Source of the DNA: Flammeovirgaceae bacterium
GTDB taxonomy: Bacteria > Bacteroidota > Bacteroidia > Cytophagales > Cyclobacteriaceae
NCBI GenBank assembly: GCA_027487845.1
Contig: JAIYCV010000029.1
Coordinates: 1 to 64,000, forward strand
Direction: 5' to 3'
Length of the DNA stretch: 64,000 bases
Made by a program: the position numbers and the translations under genes. Position 1 is the first letter of the stretch; every line of letters begins with the position of its first letter. This document shows positions 8,337-17,926 of this stretch, one piece after another. The notes beneath the pieces are model-generated. The model did no database searches. It saw only the letters and a list, made by a program, of their open reading frames with translations, and was not told where the DNA came from.

Positions 8337-8744
8337 ATGAACAAGTCAAGCGCCATCATCCCTTGGATAGTTAAAATTGTAGCAGCAATAATCTTGTTGC
8401 AAACGCTGTTTTTCAAATTCACAGCAGCACCCGAATCTGTTGAAATATTTACAAGGGTCGGGATTGAGCCTTACGGTAGAATAGGCACAGGCGTGCTGGA
8501 ATTGATTGCGGCCATTTTAATTCTTATCCCGGCAACAGCCTATTTGGGGGCGGGGCTTGCGCTTGGTTTGATGGTGGGTGCCATAGGCGCGCACATTACC
8601 ATTCTTGGTATTGTGGTAATGGATGACGGAGGTCAGCTGTTTATCTATGCTGTATTGGTTGCTATAAGTGCCGCTATTATTCTCTGGTTTGAGCGCGAAA
8701 AAATTACCGCGATTCTAAACAAGTTTTTATTTAAGAAGGGATAG
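8337..8744 (+). CDS. DoxX-like small membrane protein
   Basis: A 135-aa protein with four hydrophobic segments. The first contains WIVKIVAAIILLQTLFFKF, followed by an extracytoplasmic stretch and GRIGTGVLELIAAILILIP, the usual DoxX-family spacing. DoxX-like proteins are poorly characterised integral membrane proteins, often tied to redox or stress functions. The gene is monocistronic. Its last 18 bp overlap the 3' end of the convergent hypothetical gene. Family placement is good; function is unknown. Confidence 0.75.
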   Translation: MNKSSAIIPWIVKIVAAIILLQTLFFKFTAAPESVEIFTRVGIEPYGRIGTGVLELIAAILILIPATAYLGAGLALGLMVGAIGAHITILGIVVMDDGGQLFIYAVLVAISAAIILWFEREKITAILNKFLFKKG

Positions 8745-9479
8745 CACCTGCTCCAATTCCTTCGCTACCTCAGGGACAGACGAAAGTAAACTTTTCAACG
8801 TTTCGATCTGATAATTAGCAACCGTCTCTCCTTTTTTAACTTTGGTTTCCATATCCGACAGTAAGTCAATAGCATCTTTTGATTTACTGTCGGTTGTTTT
8901 TTCAATCTTAGACTTCAAGGCAACAATAGCAGCCAACTTATCTTTCGATGTTTCTAAAAACGTTGATTCTTTGGACAGTGCTTTTGTTTTTTCATTGATG
9001 CAATTATTGTAAGCATCAATTATTCCACCTAAATTTTTCCTCCCGAATTCTCCACTTTTAATTTTTTCAGCCACCGTTTCGCAATCGCCAAGAAAATCGG
9101 ACATTGCTTTTTTAAAACCAAGATTGGGCGCTTCCATTGCTTTTCCATCTAGCTTTATCAACATTCGGCCATCATACAGATTTTGGTTTTCGGGTTTAAA
9201 AGCAAATAAACTCAGGTAACCCGATTTAATCACTTTCATAAAGCGAATGGCATTACCCGACCGTTGTGGTTTGTATGTTTCACCATTTAATTTAACTTCT
9301 CTCACTTGCAGAGCCGTAAGGATCTTTTTCTTATCATTAGAAATCTGGACTTTATCTAATAAGTCATAGGAAACAAATTTGACCGATCCAGTTAGTGAAT
9401 CTCCTTTGATGGTGATAATGTAATCTTGACCAAAAGAACGGGAAGCGCAAAGAATAAACAGGAATGTTAAAAGTCTCAT
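8727..9479 (-). CDS. Secreted hypothetical protein
   Basis: I do not recognise a named family. The 250-aa product begins with a signal peptide (LLTFLFILCASRSFGQ, cut near residue 18). A beta-rich first half follows (YIITIKGDSLTGSVKFVSYD, then VREVKLNGETYKPQ), of a kind common in uncharacterised Bacteroidota exported proteins. The second half is charged and helical, with a cysteine pair in GDCETVAEKI and NNCINEK. It is probably periplasmic or outer-membrane associated. It ends inside the 3' end of the DoxX-like gene on the opposite strand. Confidence 0.65.
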   Translation of the reverse strand: MRLLTFLFILCASRSFGQDYIITIKGDSLTGSVKFVSYDLLDKVQISNDKKKILTALQVREVKLNGETYKPQRSGNAIRFMKVIKSGYLSLFAFKPENQNLYDGRMLIKLDGKAMEAPNLGFKKAMSDFLGDCETVAEKIKSGEFGRKNLGGIIDAYNNCINEKTKALSKESTFLETSKDKLAAIVALKSKIEKTTDSKSKDAIDLLSDMETKVKKGETVANYQIETLKSLLSSVPEVAKELEQVLSLLK

Positions 9480-9555
9480 TTAAGTTTTTGTTACAAAATC
9501 GAAAAGTAATAAAAACTTTCATTAAACCCTGAAAATAATACGGGCCGTAGCACTT

Positions 9556-9714
9556 TCATGTTTTTGACTTTAATCGCCCAGTCTCTTTTAGAGCTTTGTT
9601 AATGATCCATTCCAGCTGGCCATTGGTGCTCCTAAAATCGTCTGCTGCCCATTTTTCAACAGCCTTAAGAATTTCAGGATCCAATCGTAGCACGAACGGT
9701 TTTTTTTGAGCCAT
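9556..9714 (-). CDS. Small Arc-type ribbon-helix-helix protein
   Basis: A 52-aa protein read from the ATG at 9714 to the TGA at 9556. It has a short beta strand (KKPFVLRLDPEIL) followed by two helices (LKAVEKWAADDF and TNGQLEWIINKALKE), the Arc/MetJ ribbon-helix-helix pattern used for operator binding as a dimer. The gene begins 9 bp after the SPFH gene stops, so it is co-transcribed. Small Arc-like genes next to SPFH genes are familiar in Bacteroidota. It may autoregulate the pair, which is an inference. Confidence 0.8.
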   Translation of the reverse strand: MAQKKPFVLRLDPEILKAVEKWAADDFRSTNGQLEWIINKALKETGRLKSKT

Positions 9715-9723
9715 CTCTTTACG

Positions 9724-10578
9724 CTATTGATTCAATGTTCCTGCGTTTATTACTGGGCTTACATCCTTATCGCCACACAACACAACCATTAGGTTACTTA
9801 CCATAGCTGCCTTTCGTTCCTCATCTAGGGCCACAATTTTTTGAGCCGACAAATGTTCGAGCGCCATTTGCACCATGCTTACAGCTCCTTCCACAATTTT
9901 AAAACGCGCAGCTACCACTGCTGCGGCTTGTTGCCTTCTAAGCATGGCACCTGCAATTTCAGGAGCGTATGCCAAATTACCAATGCGTGCTTCTATCACA
10001 TTAATGCCAGCCATTTCAAGACGGTGCTTTAAGGTTTCTTCTAAGGCTTTGTTAACTTCATTATGGCCTGACCTCAGGGTAATCTCACCATCGTTATCAA
10101 AATTATCGTAAGGATACAACCCTGCAAGCGTTCTAACAGCTGCGTCTACCTGAATTTTCACAAACTTTTCATAGTTATCAATATCAAAAGCAGCTTTGTA
10201 AGTGTTTTGAACCTGCCAAACTAAGATCACGCCAATTTGAATAGGATTGCCCACTTTATCATTCACCTTTATCTTGTCGCTCTCTAAATTTTGAGCTCGT
10301 AAAGAAATGGAACGTTTGCTAAAAAAGGGGTTAACCCAATGAAACCCGCTTTCTTTTACGGTTCCTTGGTACTCCCCAAACATCACCAAAACAACTGAGT
10401 TATTTGGATTGACGAGGAAAAAACCAGGAATGCAAGCAACCGAAATTGCCCCAAACAAGATTATGAAAATCGGGAAATGAATTGCGGCTGTAACGCCAAT
10501 GCCAAAGAGATTTAAGATAATGAGAACAAACGCTACCGTGTATCCAGAAATGGAACTGTACTCTTTTTCAGTTTTCAT
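9724..10578 (-). CDS. SPFH/Band 7 domain membrane protein
   Basis: A 284-aa protein with two N-terminal membrane segments (about residues 13-55) and then the SPFH (prohibitin/stomatin) domain. It carries NNSVVLVMFGEYQGTVKESGFHWVNPFF and a long run ending RLEMAGINVIEARIGNLAYAPEIA. The last part (AAAVVAARFKIVEGAVSMVQMAL) is helical and would support oligomer formation. SPFH proteins form large ring or cage assemblies on membranes and help organise proteolysis or microdomains. It is followed 9 bp later by a ribbon-helix-helix gene. No NfeD partner is seen. Confidence 0.88.
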   Translation of the reverse strand: MKTEKEYSSISGYTVAFVLIILNLFGIGVTAAIHFPIFIILFGAISVACIPGFFLVNPNNSVVLVMFGEYQGTVKESGFHWVNPFFSKRSISLRAQNLESDKIKVNDKVGNPIQIGVILVWQVQNTYKAAFDIDNYEKFVKIQVDAAVRTLAGLYPYDNFDNDGEITLRSGHNEVNKALEETLKHRLEMAGINVIEARIGNLAYAPEIAGAMLRRQQAAAVVAARFKIVEGAVSMVQMALEHLSAQKIVALDEERKAAMVSNLMVVLCGDKDVSPVINAGTLNQ

Positions 10579-10675
10579 AAAGATGATATTAAAATGATAT
10601 TATTTCAATACTACGTATTTTTGTTGGTGAAAGTTGCTAGTTTGTGTTTATATTATTCATTATTCATCTTTGGGC

Positions 10676-11563
10676 ATGGTTAACTACGATCCTAAACTTT
10701 GGATTTCATCCCTTTTTCATGCCAATAGCCGCTATGTAATGCGTACGCTTACGCCAGCAGTGCTTATCATGGCGTCGATCTCGGCCATTATCTGTTACTT
10801 GTTGTTAGATTTTTTTGAATTCGACTTTAAAACTACTATTGCCATGCATTCCCTGTTGGGGATTGTATTGGGGTTGTTTTTAGTGTTTAGAACAAATTCT
10901 GCATATGATAGATGGTGGGAAGGGCGAAAACTCTGGGGAAGCTTGTTGAACAACACGCGCAATTTCTCTTTCAAATTGAATGCTTTTCTTGATAAAGCCG
11001 ACTTAGAAAACCGTATGTGGTTTGCCATCATGATCGGCAACTTTTCCTTTGCCGTGAAGGAGCATTTACGAAATGGAGTGGACATTGCTGATCTGGAAAC
11101 GACTAATGAACCCAATTTTGTTGAAACGATGCATTCTGTAAAGCATGTGCCGAATAAAGTTTCTTCGTTGCTCTATGAGCGGATTATTCGCTTATACAAG
11201 GATAACCTTCTTAATGGAGATCAATTGCTATTGCTTGACCGCGAGTTAAAAGAATTTTCTGAAATTATGGGAGGGTGTGAGCGGATAAGAAATACGCCCA
11301 TACCATATTCGTACTCGATTTATATAAAGCAGTTTATTTTTATTTATGTGATCACCCTTCCTTTTGCCTTCGTTGAGTCGTCTGGGTATATGACAATACC
11401 CATTGTTGCACTCATCACTTTTGTTTTGTTGAGTGTTGAACTGATTGCGGAAGAAATAGAAGATCCGTTTGGTAAAGATGTAAATGATTTACCAACAGAC
11501 GCTTTGGCAACAAAAATCAAATTGAACACGCGGGAGATATTGTTGGCGGAAAAATCTATGTAA
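10676..11563 (+). CDS. Bestrophin-family anion channel-like protein
   Basis: The ATG at 10676 (MVNYDPKLWISSLFHA) is preferred over an upstream in-frame start at 10634, because bestrophins usually begin at this point and the extra 14 residues look like untranslated leader. The 295-aa product has the family hallmarks: an N-terminal amphipathic segment, the LVFRTNSAYDRWWEGRKLWG motif, and membrane segments near 60-105 and 210-250. Bacterial bestrophins form pentameric channels. The gene is monocistronic and its last bases overlap a tiny convergent gene. Confidence 0.88.
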   Translation: MVNYDPKLWISSLFHANSRYVMRTLTPAVLIMASISAIICYLLLDFFEFDFKTTIAMHSLLGIVLGLFLVFRTNSAYDRWWEGRKLWGSLLNNTRNFSFKLNAFLDKADLENRMWFAIMIGNFSFAVKEHLRNGVDIADLETTNEPNFVETMHSVKHVPNKVSSLLYERIIRLYKDNLLNGDQLLLLDRELKEFSEIMGGCERIRNTPIPYSYSIYIKQFIFIYVITLPFAFVESSGYMTIPIVALITFVLLSVELIAEEIEDPFGKDVNDLPTDALATKIKLNTREILLAEKSM

Positions 11564-11681
11564 AAACTACGGTGTAGATAAAATAGATGATAATGAGTAG
11601 AATTAAAACAAGATACATTACCAAATCTACCCGAACATATTCTTTATACTGTATGTAAAAATCTCTCAGCTTTTTAAACAT
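11556..11681 (-). CDS. Small single-span membrane protein (41 aa)
   Basis: An ATG at 11681 opens a 41-aa frame ending at 11556. The first half is charged (MFKKLRDFYIQYKEYVRVD) and the second half is one strong hydrophobic helix (VMYLVLILLIIIYFIY). This layout, with basic cytosolic residues before a single membrane helix, is typical of real small membrane proteins, and chance ORFs rarely show it. It overlaps the 3' end of the bestrophin gene by 8 bp on the opposite strand. Function is unknown. Confidence 0.55.
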   Translation of the reverse strand: MFKKLRDFYIQYKEYVRVDLVMYLVLILLIIIYFIYTVVFT

Positions 11682-11759
11682 TTGTTAAAGGTAAGAATTA
11701 CTAGGAATGAATTAAAGAAAATAGAATCACAACGTGTATTTTTCGGTTGATTACAGAAT

Positions 11760-14729
11760 ATGAAATTTTTTTTACCGGTTTTAATAGTATTTTTTGGATT
11801 GCAAGTGCAGGTGGCGAAAGCACAGGAACTAGAAGTGTTGGGCGCCAATGCGCCTTCCATAAAATGGTATCAAATCAACACCACCAATTTTAAGATACTC
11901 TATCCGAAAGGCTTTGAATTTCAGGCACAACGAATGGCCAACACGCTTGAGCACATACATGCACCCGAAGCCGCTACGTTGGGGGTAAGACCTAAAAAAA
12001 TCGCTGTCGTGTTGCAAAATCAAACCGCGGTATCTAATGGATTTGTAGCATTTTCTCCCCGAAGATCTGAGTTTTATACGATGCCCGCGCAAGACAATCA
12101 ATTTACGGGAAACAATGACTGGCTCAATTTGTTGGCCACCCACGAGTACCGCCATATTGTGCAATTCCAAAATAGCATCACAGGGTTCAATAAACTGGCG
12201 TATTATGTTTTCGGTCAGCAATTTTTAACTGGCCTTGCCTTTGCTGCCGCGCCAAATTGGTTTTGGGAAGGCGATGCCGTTGCTACCGAAACAGCTTTTA
12301 CGCATAGTGGGCGAGGTAGAATACCCAACTTCGATTTACTTTTCAGAACCAATTTATTGGAAGGCAGAAAGTTCAATTATCACAAACAGTATCTCCGTTC
12401 CTACAAGCATAACATTCCCAATCATTACGTGTTGGGGTATGAAATGGTGTCGTTCTTACGCAAGAAAACGGGCAACGCCAATATATGGCGAGATATAACT
12501 CACCGAGCGTGGAGTTTGCCATTCGTGCCGTTCACTTTTTCTAGTTCCATAAAAAAGCAGTCAGGTCTTTATGTCGTGAAGTTGTACAACGAAATGGCAG
12601 CTGATCTCAGAAAACAATGGAAAGACGAACTCAGCTTGCTCACCTTGTCGCCATTTGAGAAAGTGATGCATACTCGACCGACTAGCTATACTGATTACAA
12701 GTACCCGCAACCGCTCGAAGATGGGAGTATCCTTGTTCAGAAATCTGGTATTGGCGATATTGTTCAATTGGTAAGAATAAAAGATGGCAAAGAAGTAAAA
12801 GGGTATGTGCAGGGTCAAGTGAACGATGCAGGTATGCTGTCAGCAGCAAATCAACGCGTAGTTTGGAACGAGTATAGGTATGATCCGCGTTGGCCGATTA
12901 AAAGTTATTCAATCATAAAAGGCGTTGATTTTGGCGATAACGTGGCAACAGTAGTTTCTAAAAAAAGCAAATATAATGCAGCGTCACTTTCGCCAGACGG
13001 CTACAAAGTAGCAACAATAGAAACGGATTCAGCCTACAACACACGTTTATTATTGATAGATTACTTTAGTGGAAAAACGATAAAGAAGTTCCCTAATCCG
13101 GGCAACGATTTTATCTCGATGCCACATTTCACCCCTGACGGATTATTTGTAGTTGCACTCAAGACTACCCCAAAAGGAAAATGCATTGTTAAATTTAGTA
13201 TTGAATATGGCAATCAAATAGAAATGACGCCTATTTCTGACGAGAATATCGGATACCCAGTACCCTTTAGGAACTATGTTTTTTATAACTCGCCCTATAG
13301 CGGCATAGACAACATCTATGCGCTACACGTAGAAACCGGAAAGAAATATCAAGTTACGTGCGCCAAATACGGAGCCTACTATCCGGCAATTTCGATTGAC
13401 GGTAAAAGCATTTATTACAACGAGCAAACGCGCGATGGGTTAGATGTCGTGAAAATTCCATTCTATCCTTCCACCTGGATTCCTCTGGAAAAAGTGATCG
13501 TTGCCTCGAAAGGTAATTACCAGCACTTGGTAGAGCAAGAGGGAAGGCCCACTCTGTTAGACAGCATTCCCACCGTTCTTTACGAAACAAAAAGGTATCA
13601 CCGCACCAGCGGAATAATAAATCCGCATAGTTGGGGGTCTTATTTTGTTAATAATCTGAACGATTTGCAGATTGGCGTTTCTTCTCAGGATGTACTCAGC
13701 ACCACCGCCATCAACGCTGGCTACCATTATGACAACACTGAAAAGGTAGGGGCCTGGAAAGCCACCGCTAGCTACCAAGGGTTTTTCCCTATTATTGATT
13801 TTTCGATTTCGAAAGGCAATAGGTCAGTGAATGAGGGCAATTTTCCGGTGACCATTATTAGAGCTAAAGATACCACCAATACCAGCTACGATAATGTTAA
13901 AATAAGTTGGACAGAACAAAAGACAGAAGTGGGATTGCGAATTCCATTGAACACAACTTCATCGAAGTATTTTAGTAACGCCACATTTGCCAATTTCATT
14001 GGTATCACCAACGTGTCAAAATTCAGTAATTCCATCAACTCAGCAAGATTTATCCCAGCCGTTATTCGAAACGATACCGTTAGAAATTATTATCCGTTGA
14101 GAACTTACCTTGGCAACGGCAGGTTGGTGTTTAATAACTTCTCATTTTCCGCTTACAGACTTTTAAAAACAAGCAGACGCGATATTTTTAGCAAATGGGG
14201 GCAGTATATTGAAGTAAATGCAGTTAACTCTTTAGGGGGAGACTACTCAGGTAGCCAATTTTCATTTTTTTCAAGACTATTTTTGCCAGGGTTTCTCAAA
14301 CACCATTCAATAAATGCCTATTGGGCTTACCAATACACCCAAATAGAGCCCAATCCATTAAAAAGAGACGGTACTATCAGCAATTATTTGTTCGCAAATC
14401 AGGTGCCTGCGCCACGGGGGCAAAGTATTACGAGAGCCCAAGATTTTTATAGCATTTCTGCTAACTATACGTTCCCTATTTGGTATCCCGATTTGGCACT
14501 CGGCCCTATTGTAAACTTCCAACGATTACGAGGCAATTTATTTGTCGATTATGCTTTTGGCAAAAACACCTCCAGCAGCCGAAAGTACACTTCCCTTGGT
14601 GGCGAACTTAAAGTTGATTTAAATGTGATGCGATTTCTACCACAGTTTAATATTGGAGTTCGTTATTCTCATGCCGTTGAAACTAACACTTCCTCTTTTG
14701 AGTTTCTGGTAGGAAACATTAATTTCTAA
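11760..14729 (+). CDS. Secreted HExxH gluzincin / PD40-like propeller / probable outer-membrane barrel protein
   Basis: A 989-aa exported protein with a signal peptide ending near residue 21 (VAKAQ). Residues 40-290 form a peptidase-MA-like domain: HEYRH at 128-132 is an HExxH zinc motif, and PNWFWEGDAVATE (E170, E177) supplies the downstream glutamate expected of gluzincins. Residues about 300-610 have the repeated look of PD40/TolB-type propeller blades, for example ASLSPDGYKVATIETDSAYN, MPHFTPDGLFVVAL and YYPAISIDGKSIYYNEQ. The C-terminal third is rich in alternating aromatic beta strands and ends LVGNINF with a terminal phenylalanine, as expected for an outer-membrane barrel. I infer a surface or periplasmic protease-like protein; its substrate is unknown. 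It is monocistronic. Confidence 0.75.
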   Translation: MKFFLPVLIVFFGLQVQVAKAQELEVLGANAPSIKWYQINTTNFKILYPKGFEFQAQRMANTLEHIHAPEAATLGVRPKKIAVVLQNQTAVSNGFVAFSPRRSEFYTMPAQDNQFTGNNDWLNLLATHEYRHIVQFQNSITGFNKLAYYVFGQQFLTGLAFAAAPNWFWEGDAVATETAFTHSGRGRIPNFDLLFRTNLLEGRKFNYHKQYLRSYKHNIPNHYVLGYEMVSFLRKKTGNANIWRDITHRAWSLPFVPFTFSSSIKKQSGLYVVKLYNEMAADLRKQWKDELSLLTLSPFEKVMHTRPTSYTDYKYPQPLEDGSILVQKSGIGDIVQLVRIKDGKEVKGYVQGQVNDAGMLSAANQRVVWNEYRYDPRWPIKSYSIIKGVDFGDNVATVVSKKSKYNAASLSPDGYKVATIETDSAYNTRLLLIDYFSGKTIKKFPNPGNDFISMPHFTPDGLFVVALKTTPKGKCIVKFSIEYGNQIEMTPISDENIGYPVPFRNYVFYNSPYSGIDNIYALHVETGKKYQVTCAKYGAYYPAISIDGKSIYYNEQTRDGLDVVKIPFYPSTWIPLEKVIVASKGNYQHLVEQEGRPTLLDSIPTVLYETKRYHRTSGIINPHSWGSYFVNNLNDLQIGVSSQDVLSTTAINAGYHYDNTEKVGAWKATASYQGFFPIIDFSISKGNRSVNEGNFPVTIIRAKDTTNTSYDNVKISWTEQKTEVGLRIPLNTTSSKYFSNATFANFIGITNVSKFSNSINSARFIPAVIRNDTVRNYYPLRTYLGNGRLVFNNFSFSAYRLLKTSRRDIFSKWGQYIEVNAVNSLGGDYSGSQFSFFSRLFLPGFLKHHSINAYWAYQYTQIEPNPLKRDGTISNYLFANQVPAPRGQSITRAQDFYSISANYTFPIWYPDLALGPIVNFQRLRGNLFVDYAFGKNTSSSRKYTSLGGELKVDLNVMRFLPQFNIGVRYSHAVETNTSSFEFLVGNINF

Positions 14730-15058
14730 CCGGCTTTTTAGAGATGGTTTCCTTTGCAACAAGAGCTTGCGCTAACTTGTTCGTTTAAATTCTGATAACG
14801 GAATAGCGTGCCCGACTAAAGCAGCAATAAAAATACGGATTGATTTTACTAGTGCGAACTTGGGCAAGGGATGAAGGCATTGTTGGAGCCCGAAGTGAAT
14901 TTGCGCCCAAGGTGGCGACTGCCGACAGCCCGGTGGCCTTTGCGCCTCGCAGGGCATGCCCCCGGCAAATAAAAAAACAGCTAGGACACATAAAAATCGC
15001 CCCATTAGCCCTATTTTTGGTTTTCAAAATTGACAACTAACGATTAACAAATACGATA
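14730..15058. other. Gene-free 329-bp patch with unusual composition
   Basis: No convincing gene lies here, although overlapping open frames exist on both strands. The stretch 14850-14965 is visibly richer in G and C than its surroundings, and is followed by an A-rich run and a T-rich run (14966-15030). The composition and the double-strand openness suggest a copy or remnant of a dispersed element. No terminal repeats, transposase residue or tRNA/rRNA similarity is visible. Confidence 0.4.
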
Positions 15059-16666
15059 ATGGCTGAAATTGTACGCATGCCCAAGATGAGTGATACCATG
15101 ACAGAAGGTGTGGTGGCCAAATGGCATAAAAAAGTGGGAGACACGGTGAAATCGGGCGAACTAATGGCAGAGATTGAAACCGACAAGGCCACGATGGATT
15201 ACGAATCATTCAACACAGGTACTGTTTTATATTTGGGCGTACCAGAGGGCCAAGCGGTTAAAGTCGATGATATTTTGGCGGTGGTTGGCAAGGCAGGCGA
15301 AGACTACGCTGCCTTACTGAAAGGCGGAGCTGCACCGGCTGCTGCGTCCGCGCCTTCCGTTGCTGCGGCCACGGTTTCTGCTGCTCCGGCAATAGACACA
15401 ACCGGCATAAAAGCTGACATTGTGTTGATGCCGAAAATGAGTGATACAATGACTGAAGGAGTCATTGCGGCTTGGCATAAAAAGGTGGGTGATTCGGTGA
15501 AGTCGGGTGAATTGATGGCAGAAGTTGAGACGGACAAAGCCACCATGGAATATGAATCGTATAATACCGGAACCGTTTTGTATTTGGGTGCAAAGGAGAA
15601 AGAGCCAGTAACGGTAAATGGAGTGTTGGCAATTGTTGGTGATAAGAATGCAGATTGGCAAACATTATTAAAAGCGCATCTTGCAAAAGGATCGGGTGGC
15701 GTGGCAACTCCTGCACCTGCGGCAGCGGTTGTTTCTGCTCAGGCGGCTGCTCCTGCTCCCGTAGCTGCCCCAGAGATTTCTAACGGAAGAGTGAAGGCAT
15801 CGCCATTGGCAAGAAAGATGGCGAAAGACCTGGGTTTTGATATAACAAAAATCGCTGGCTCGGGCGAGAACGGACGAATTACAAAACACGACATAGAAAA
15901 TTACAAGCCGTCTGCTGCTGCAGCTCCTGCCCCAAGCCCTGCAAAAAGTTCAGCACCTGTTGTGCTTCCATCGGTTGTTGGCAAGGAAAGCTTCGAGGAA
16001 GTAGCTGTTTCGCAGATGAGAAAGGCCATCGCCCGCAGACTTTCTGAAAGCATGTACACAGCTCCTCATTTTTATTTGACCATGGAGATTAACATGGACA
16101 AAGCAATTGAAGCTAGAAAGAGTATTAACGAAATTTCCCCAGTTAAAGTGTCTTTCAATGATCTGGTCATAAAGGCAGTAGCAGGTGCTCTCCGCCAAAA
16201 CCCAGACGTAAATGTGAGTTGGTTGGGAGATAAAATTAGAAAAAATCACCATATCCACATAGGTGTGGCCGTTGCTATTAAGGATGGTTTGGTGGTGCCC
16301 GTGGTTCGTTTTGCCGATAATAAATCGTTGTCGCACGTTGCGGCCGAAGTAAAGGACTTAGCACAAAAAGCACAAGACAAAAAACTTCAACCCAGCGATT
16401 GGGAAGGCAGCACATTCACAATTTCTAACTTGGGTATGTTTGGCATTGAAGACTTTACAGCCATCATAAATTCACCGGATGCATGTATTTTAGCAGTGGG
16501 CGGAATAAAGGAAACTGCAGTAGTAAAGAATGGTCAGCTAGTACCAGGTAGCGTAATGAAAGTTACGCTTTCGTGCGATCATAGGGCAGTCGATGGGGCA
16601 GTCGGTGCCGCCTTCTTAAAAACATTCAAAAGTCTGCTTGAAGAACCTGTGAGGTTGTTGATTTAA
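15059..16666 (+). CDS. pdhC: Pyruvate dehydrogenase E2, dihydrolipoamide acetyltransferase
   Basis: The E2 core of the pyruvate dehydrogenase complex transfers acetyl groups from lipoyl arms to CoA. The 535-aa protein has two lipoyl domains (lipoyl lysines K43 and K160, both in ETDKATM contexts). Alanine/proline linkers follow, then an E1/E3-binding domain (246-282, [15 protein letters not shown]), then the catalytic domain, with H508 and D512 in [12 protein letters not shown]. It could belong to another 2-oxoacid complex, but [11 protein letters not shown] repeats and two lipoyl domains favour PDH. The E1 and E3 genes are not in the window. A Uma2 gene follows 4 bp later. Confidence 0.92.
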   Translation: MAEIVRMPKMSDTMTEGVVAKWHKKVGDTVKSGELMAEIETDKATMDYESFNTGTVLYLGVPEGQAVKVDDILAVVGKAGEDYAALLKGGAAPAAASAPSVAAATVSAAPAIDTTGIKADIVLMPKMSDTMTEGVIAAWHKKVGDSVKSGELMAEVETDKATMEYESYNTGTVLYLGAKEKEPVTVNGVLAIVGDKNADWQTLLKAHLAKGSGGVATPAPAAAVVSAQAAAPAPVAAPEISNGRVKASPLARKMAKDLGFDITKIAGSGENGRITKHDIENYKPSAAAAPAPSPAKSSAPVVLPSVVGKESFEEVAVSQMRKAIARRLSESMYTAPHFYLTMEINMDKAIEARKSINEISPVKVSFNDLVIKAVAGALRQNPDVNVSWLGDKIRKNHHIHIGVAVAIKDGLVVPVVRFADNKSLSHVAAEVKDLAQKAQDKKLQPSDWEGSTFTISNLGMFGIEDFTAIINSPDACILAVGGIKETAVVKNGQLVPGSVMKVTLSCDHRAVDGAVGAAFLKTFKSLLEEPVRLLI

Positions 16667-16670
16667 CGAT

Positions 16671-17390
16671 ATGAGAGAAGCGAGAACACCTATTACAGTT
16701 AATGGCAAAACGCGTGTTAGTGTGGAGGAATATCTTTGCTTTGAAAATCAATCGCTGGAAAAACACGAATATTATAAGGGCGAAGTGTTTCCCTTACATG
16801 CTGAAGAACCTGTAATTGCTTACCAGAAAAGGTTTTTGACCGAAGAAGAATATTTGGCTTTTGAAGATGCATCTACACAAAAGCATGAATTTTATAAGGG
16901 TGAAGTGTTTGCAATGGCAGGAGCGAGCGACCTGCACAATGAAATATTTACCAATCTGTTCAGTGCCTTAACAAGCCAACTAAAAGGCAAACCTTGCAGA
17001 CCTTATGGAAGTGACAAACGGCTGAAAATCACCGAAAATTCGCTTTATACCTATCCCGATATTTCAATTTATTGCAATGTAAAAGGCTCGGTTGACAATA
17101 GTACGATAATTTCGAAAGAACCAACTGTTCTGATAGAAATCTTGTCTGAAAGCACAAAAGATTACGATCGTGGCGGTAAGTTCAAATTGTATCGGGATAT
17201 ACCCACATTAAAGGAGTATCTTTTAGTTGATTCAGAAACTATAGGTGTTGAGGGCTTCAAGGTAAATTCATTCCATCATTGGGAATTGGAGGAATTCAAA
17301 TTACTTAACGACAACCTTACCATCTACTCGTTAGGAGTTACCATCCCATTACGTGAAATTTACGAGCATACCCATCTTTTATATAAATGA
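16671..17390 (+). CDS. Uma2-family PD-(D/E)xK nuclease-like protein with duplicated N-terminal segment
   Basis: A 239-aa member of the Uma2/DUF820 family. The putative nuclease site is in [11 protein letters not shown] and [12 protein letters not shown], with the usual tail [20 protein letters not shown]. The oddity is at the start: residues 17-43 ([24 protein letters not shown]) are repeated at 57-81 ([24 protein letters not shown]). The domain's first helix and strand are therefore present twice. Uma2 genes often occur in many copies in Bacteroidota and cyanobacteria, and their role is unsettled. It lies between pdhC (4 bp) and hslV (4-bp overlap), so it was probably inserted into an existing transcription unit. 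Confidence 0.8.
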   Translation: MREARTPITVNGKTRVSVEEYLCFENQSLEKHEYYKGEVFPLHAEEPVIAYQKRFLTEEEYLAFEDASTQKHEFYKGEVFAMAGASDLHNEIFTNLFSALTSQLKGKPCRPYGSDKRLKITENSLYTYPDISIYCNVKGSVDNSTIISKEPTVLIEILSESTKDYDRGGKFKLYRDIPTLKEYLLVDSETIGVEGFKVNSFHHWELEEFKLLNDNLTIYSLGVTIPLREIYEHTHLLYK

Positions 17391-17926
17391 ACACAATCCA
17401 CGCAACTACAATTTTAGCCGTTTCTCATAATGGCCAAGTTGCCATTGGTGGCGATGGCCAAGCTACCATGGGTAACACCATCGCTAAGAGTAATGTAAAG
17501 AAGATACGTAAGCTTCAAGAGGGTAAAGTACTTACTGGCTTTGCGGGCTCTACGGCCGATGCGTTTACGTTACTGGATCGCTTTGACGAGAAACTTAATG
17601 CCTATGGGGGTAATATGAAGCGCGCTGCCATTGAGTTGGCCAAAGACTGGCGTACAGATCGTTTCTTACGAAGGTTAGAAGCCATGTTGATTGCAGTCAA
17701 TAAAGATGAGATTTTAGTGTTGTCAGGAACAGGAGATGTATTGGAGCCAGACAATCAAGTGGCTGCCATTGGCTCAGGTTCTATGTATGCGCAATCGGCA
17801 GCTCTTGCCCTTAAAAAGCATGCTCCTCATTTATCTGCCGAAGAAATGGTGCGCGAAAGTCTTACCATTGCTGCAGACATCTGTATTTACACCAATCACA
17901 ATTTGATGATTGAAAAGATAGGTTAG
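17387..17926 (+). CDS. hslV: ATP-dependent protease peptidase subunit HslV
   Basis: Threonine peptidase of the HslUV (ClpQY) protease, which degrades proteins with the HslU unfoldase in the cytoplasm. The 179-aa protein has the family core [25 protein letters not shown]7 is the likely N-terminal nucleophile after removal of a six-residue leader. [24 protein letters not shown] and [16 protein letters not shown] follow. The start overlaps the Uma2 stop by 4 bp, so translation is probably coupled. hslU is not in the window. It ends back to back with the convergent permease gene. Confidence 0.95.
   Translation: MNTIHATTILAVSHNGQVAIGGDGQATMGNTIAKSNVKKIRKLQEGKVLTGFAGSTADAFTLLDRFDEKLNAYGGNMKRAAIELAKDWRTDRFLRRLEAMLIAVNKDEILVLSGTGDVLEPDNQVAAIGSGSMYAQSAALALKKHAPHLSAEEMVRESLTIAADICIYTNHNLMIEKIG

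Noticed and set aside
10634..10675. Longer bestrophin start
   Set aside because: The extra 14 residues lack family similarity; the ATG at 10676 matches the usual bestrophin start.
14772..15036. Small genes in the patch before pdhC
   Set aside because: Overlapping frames on both strands with biased content and no recognisable fold; compositional artefacts are more likely.
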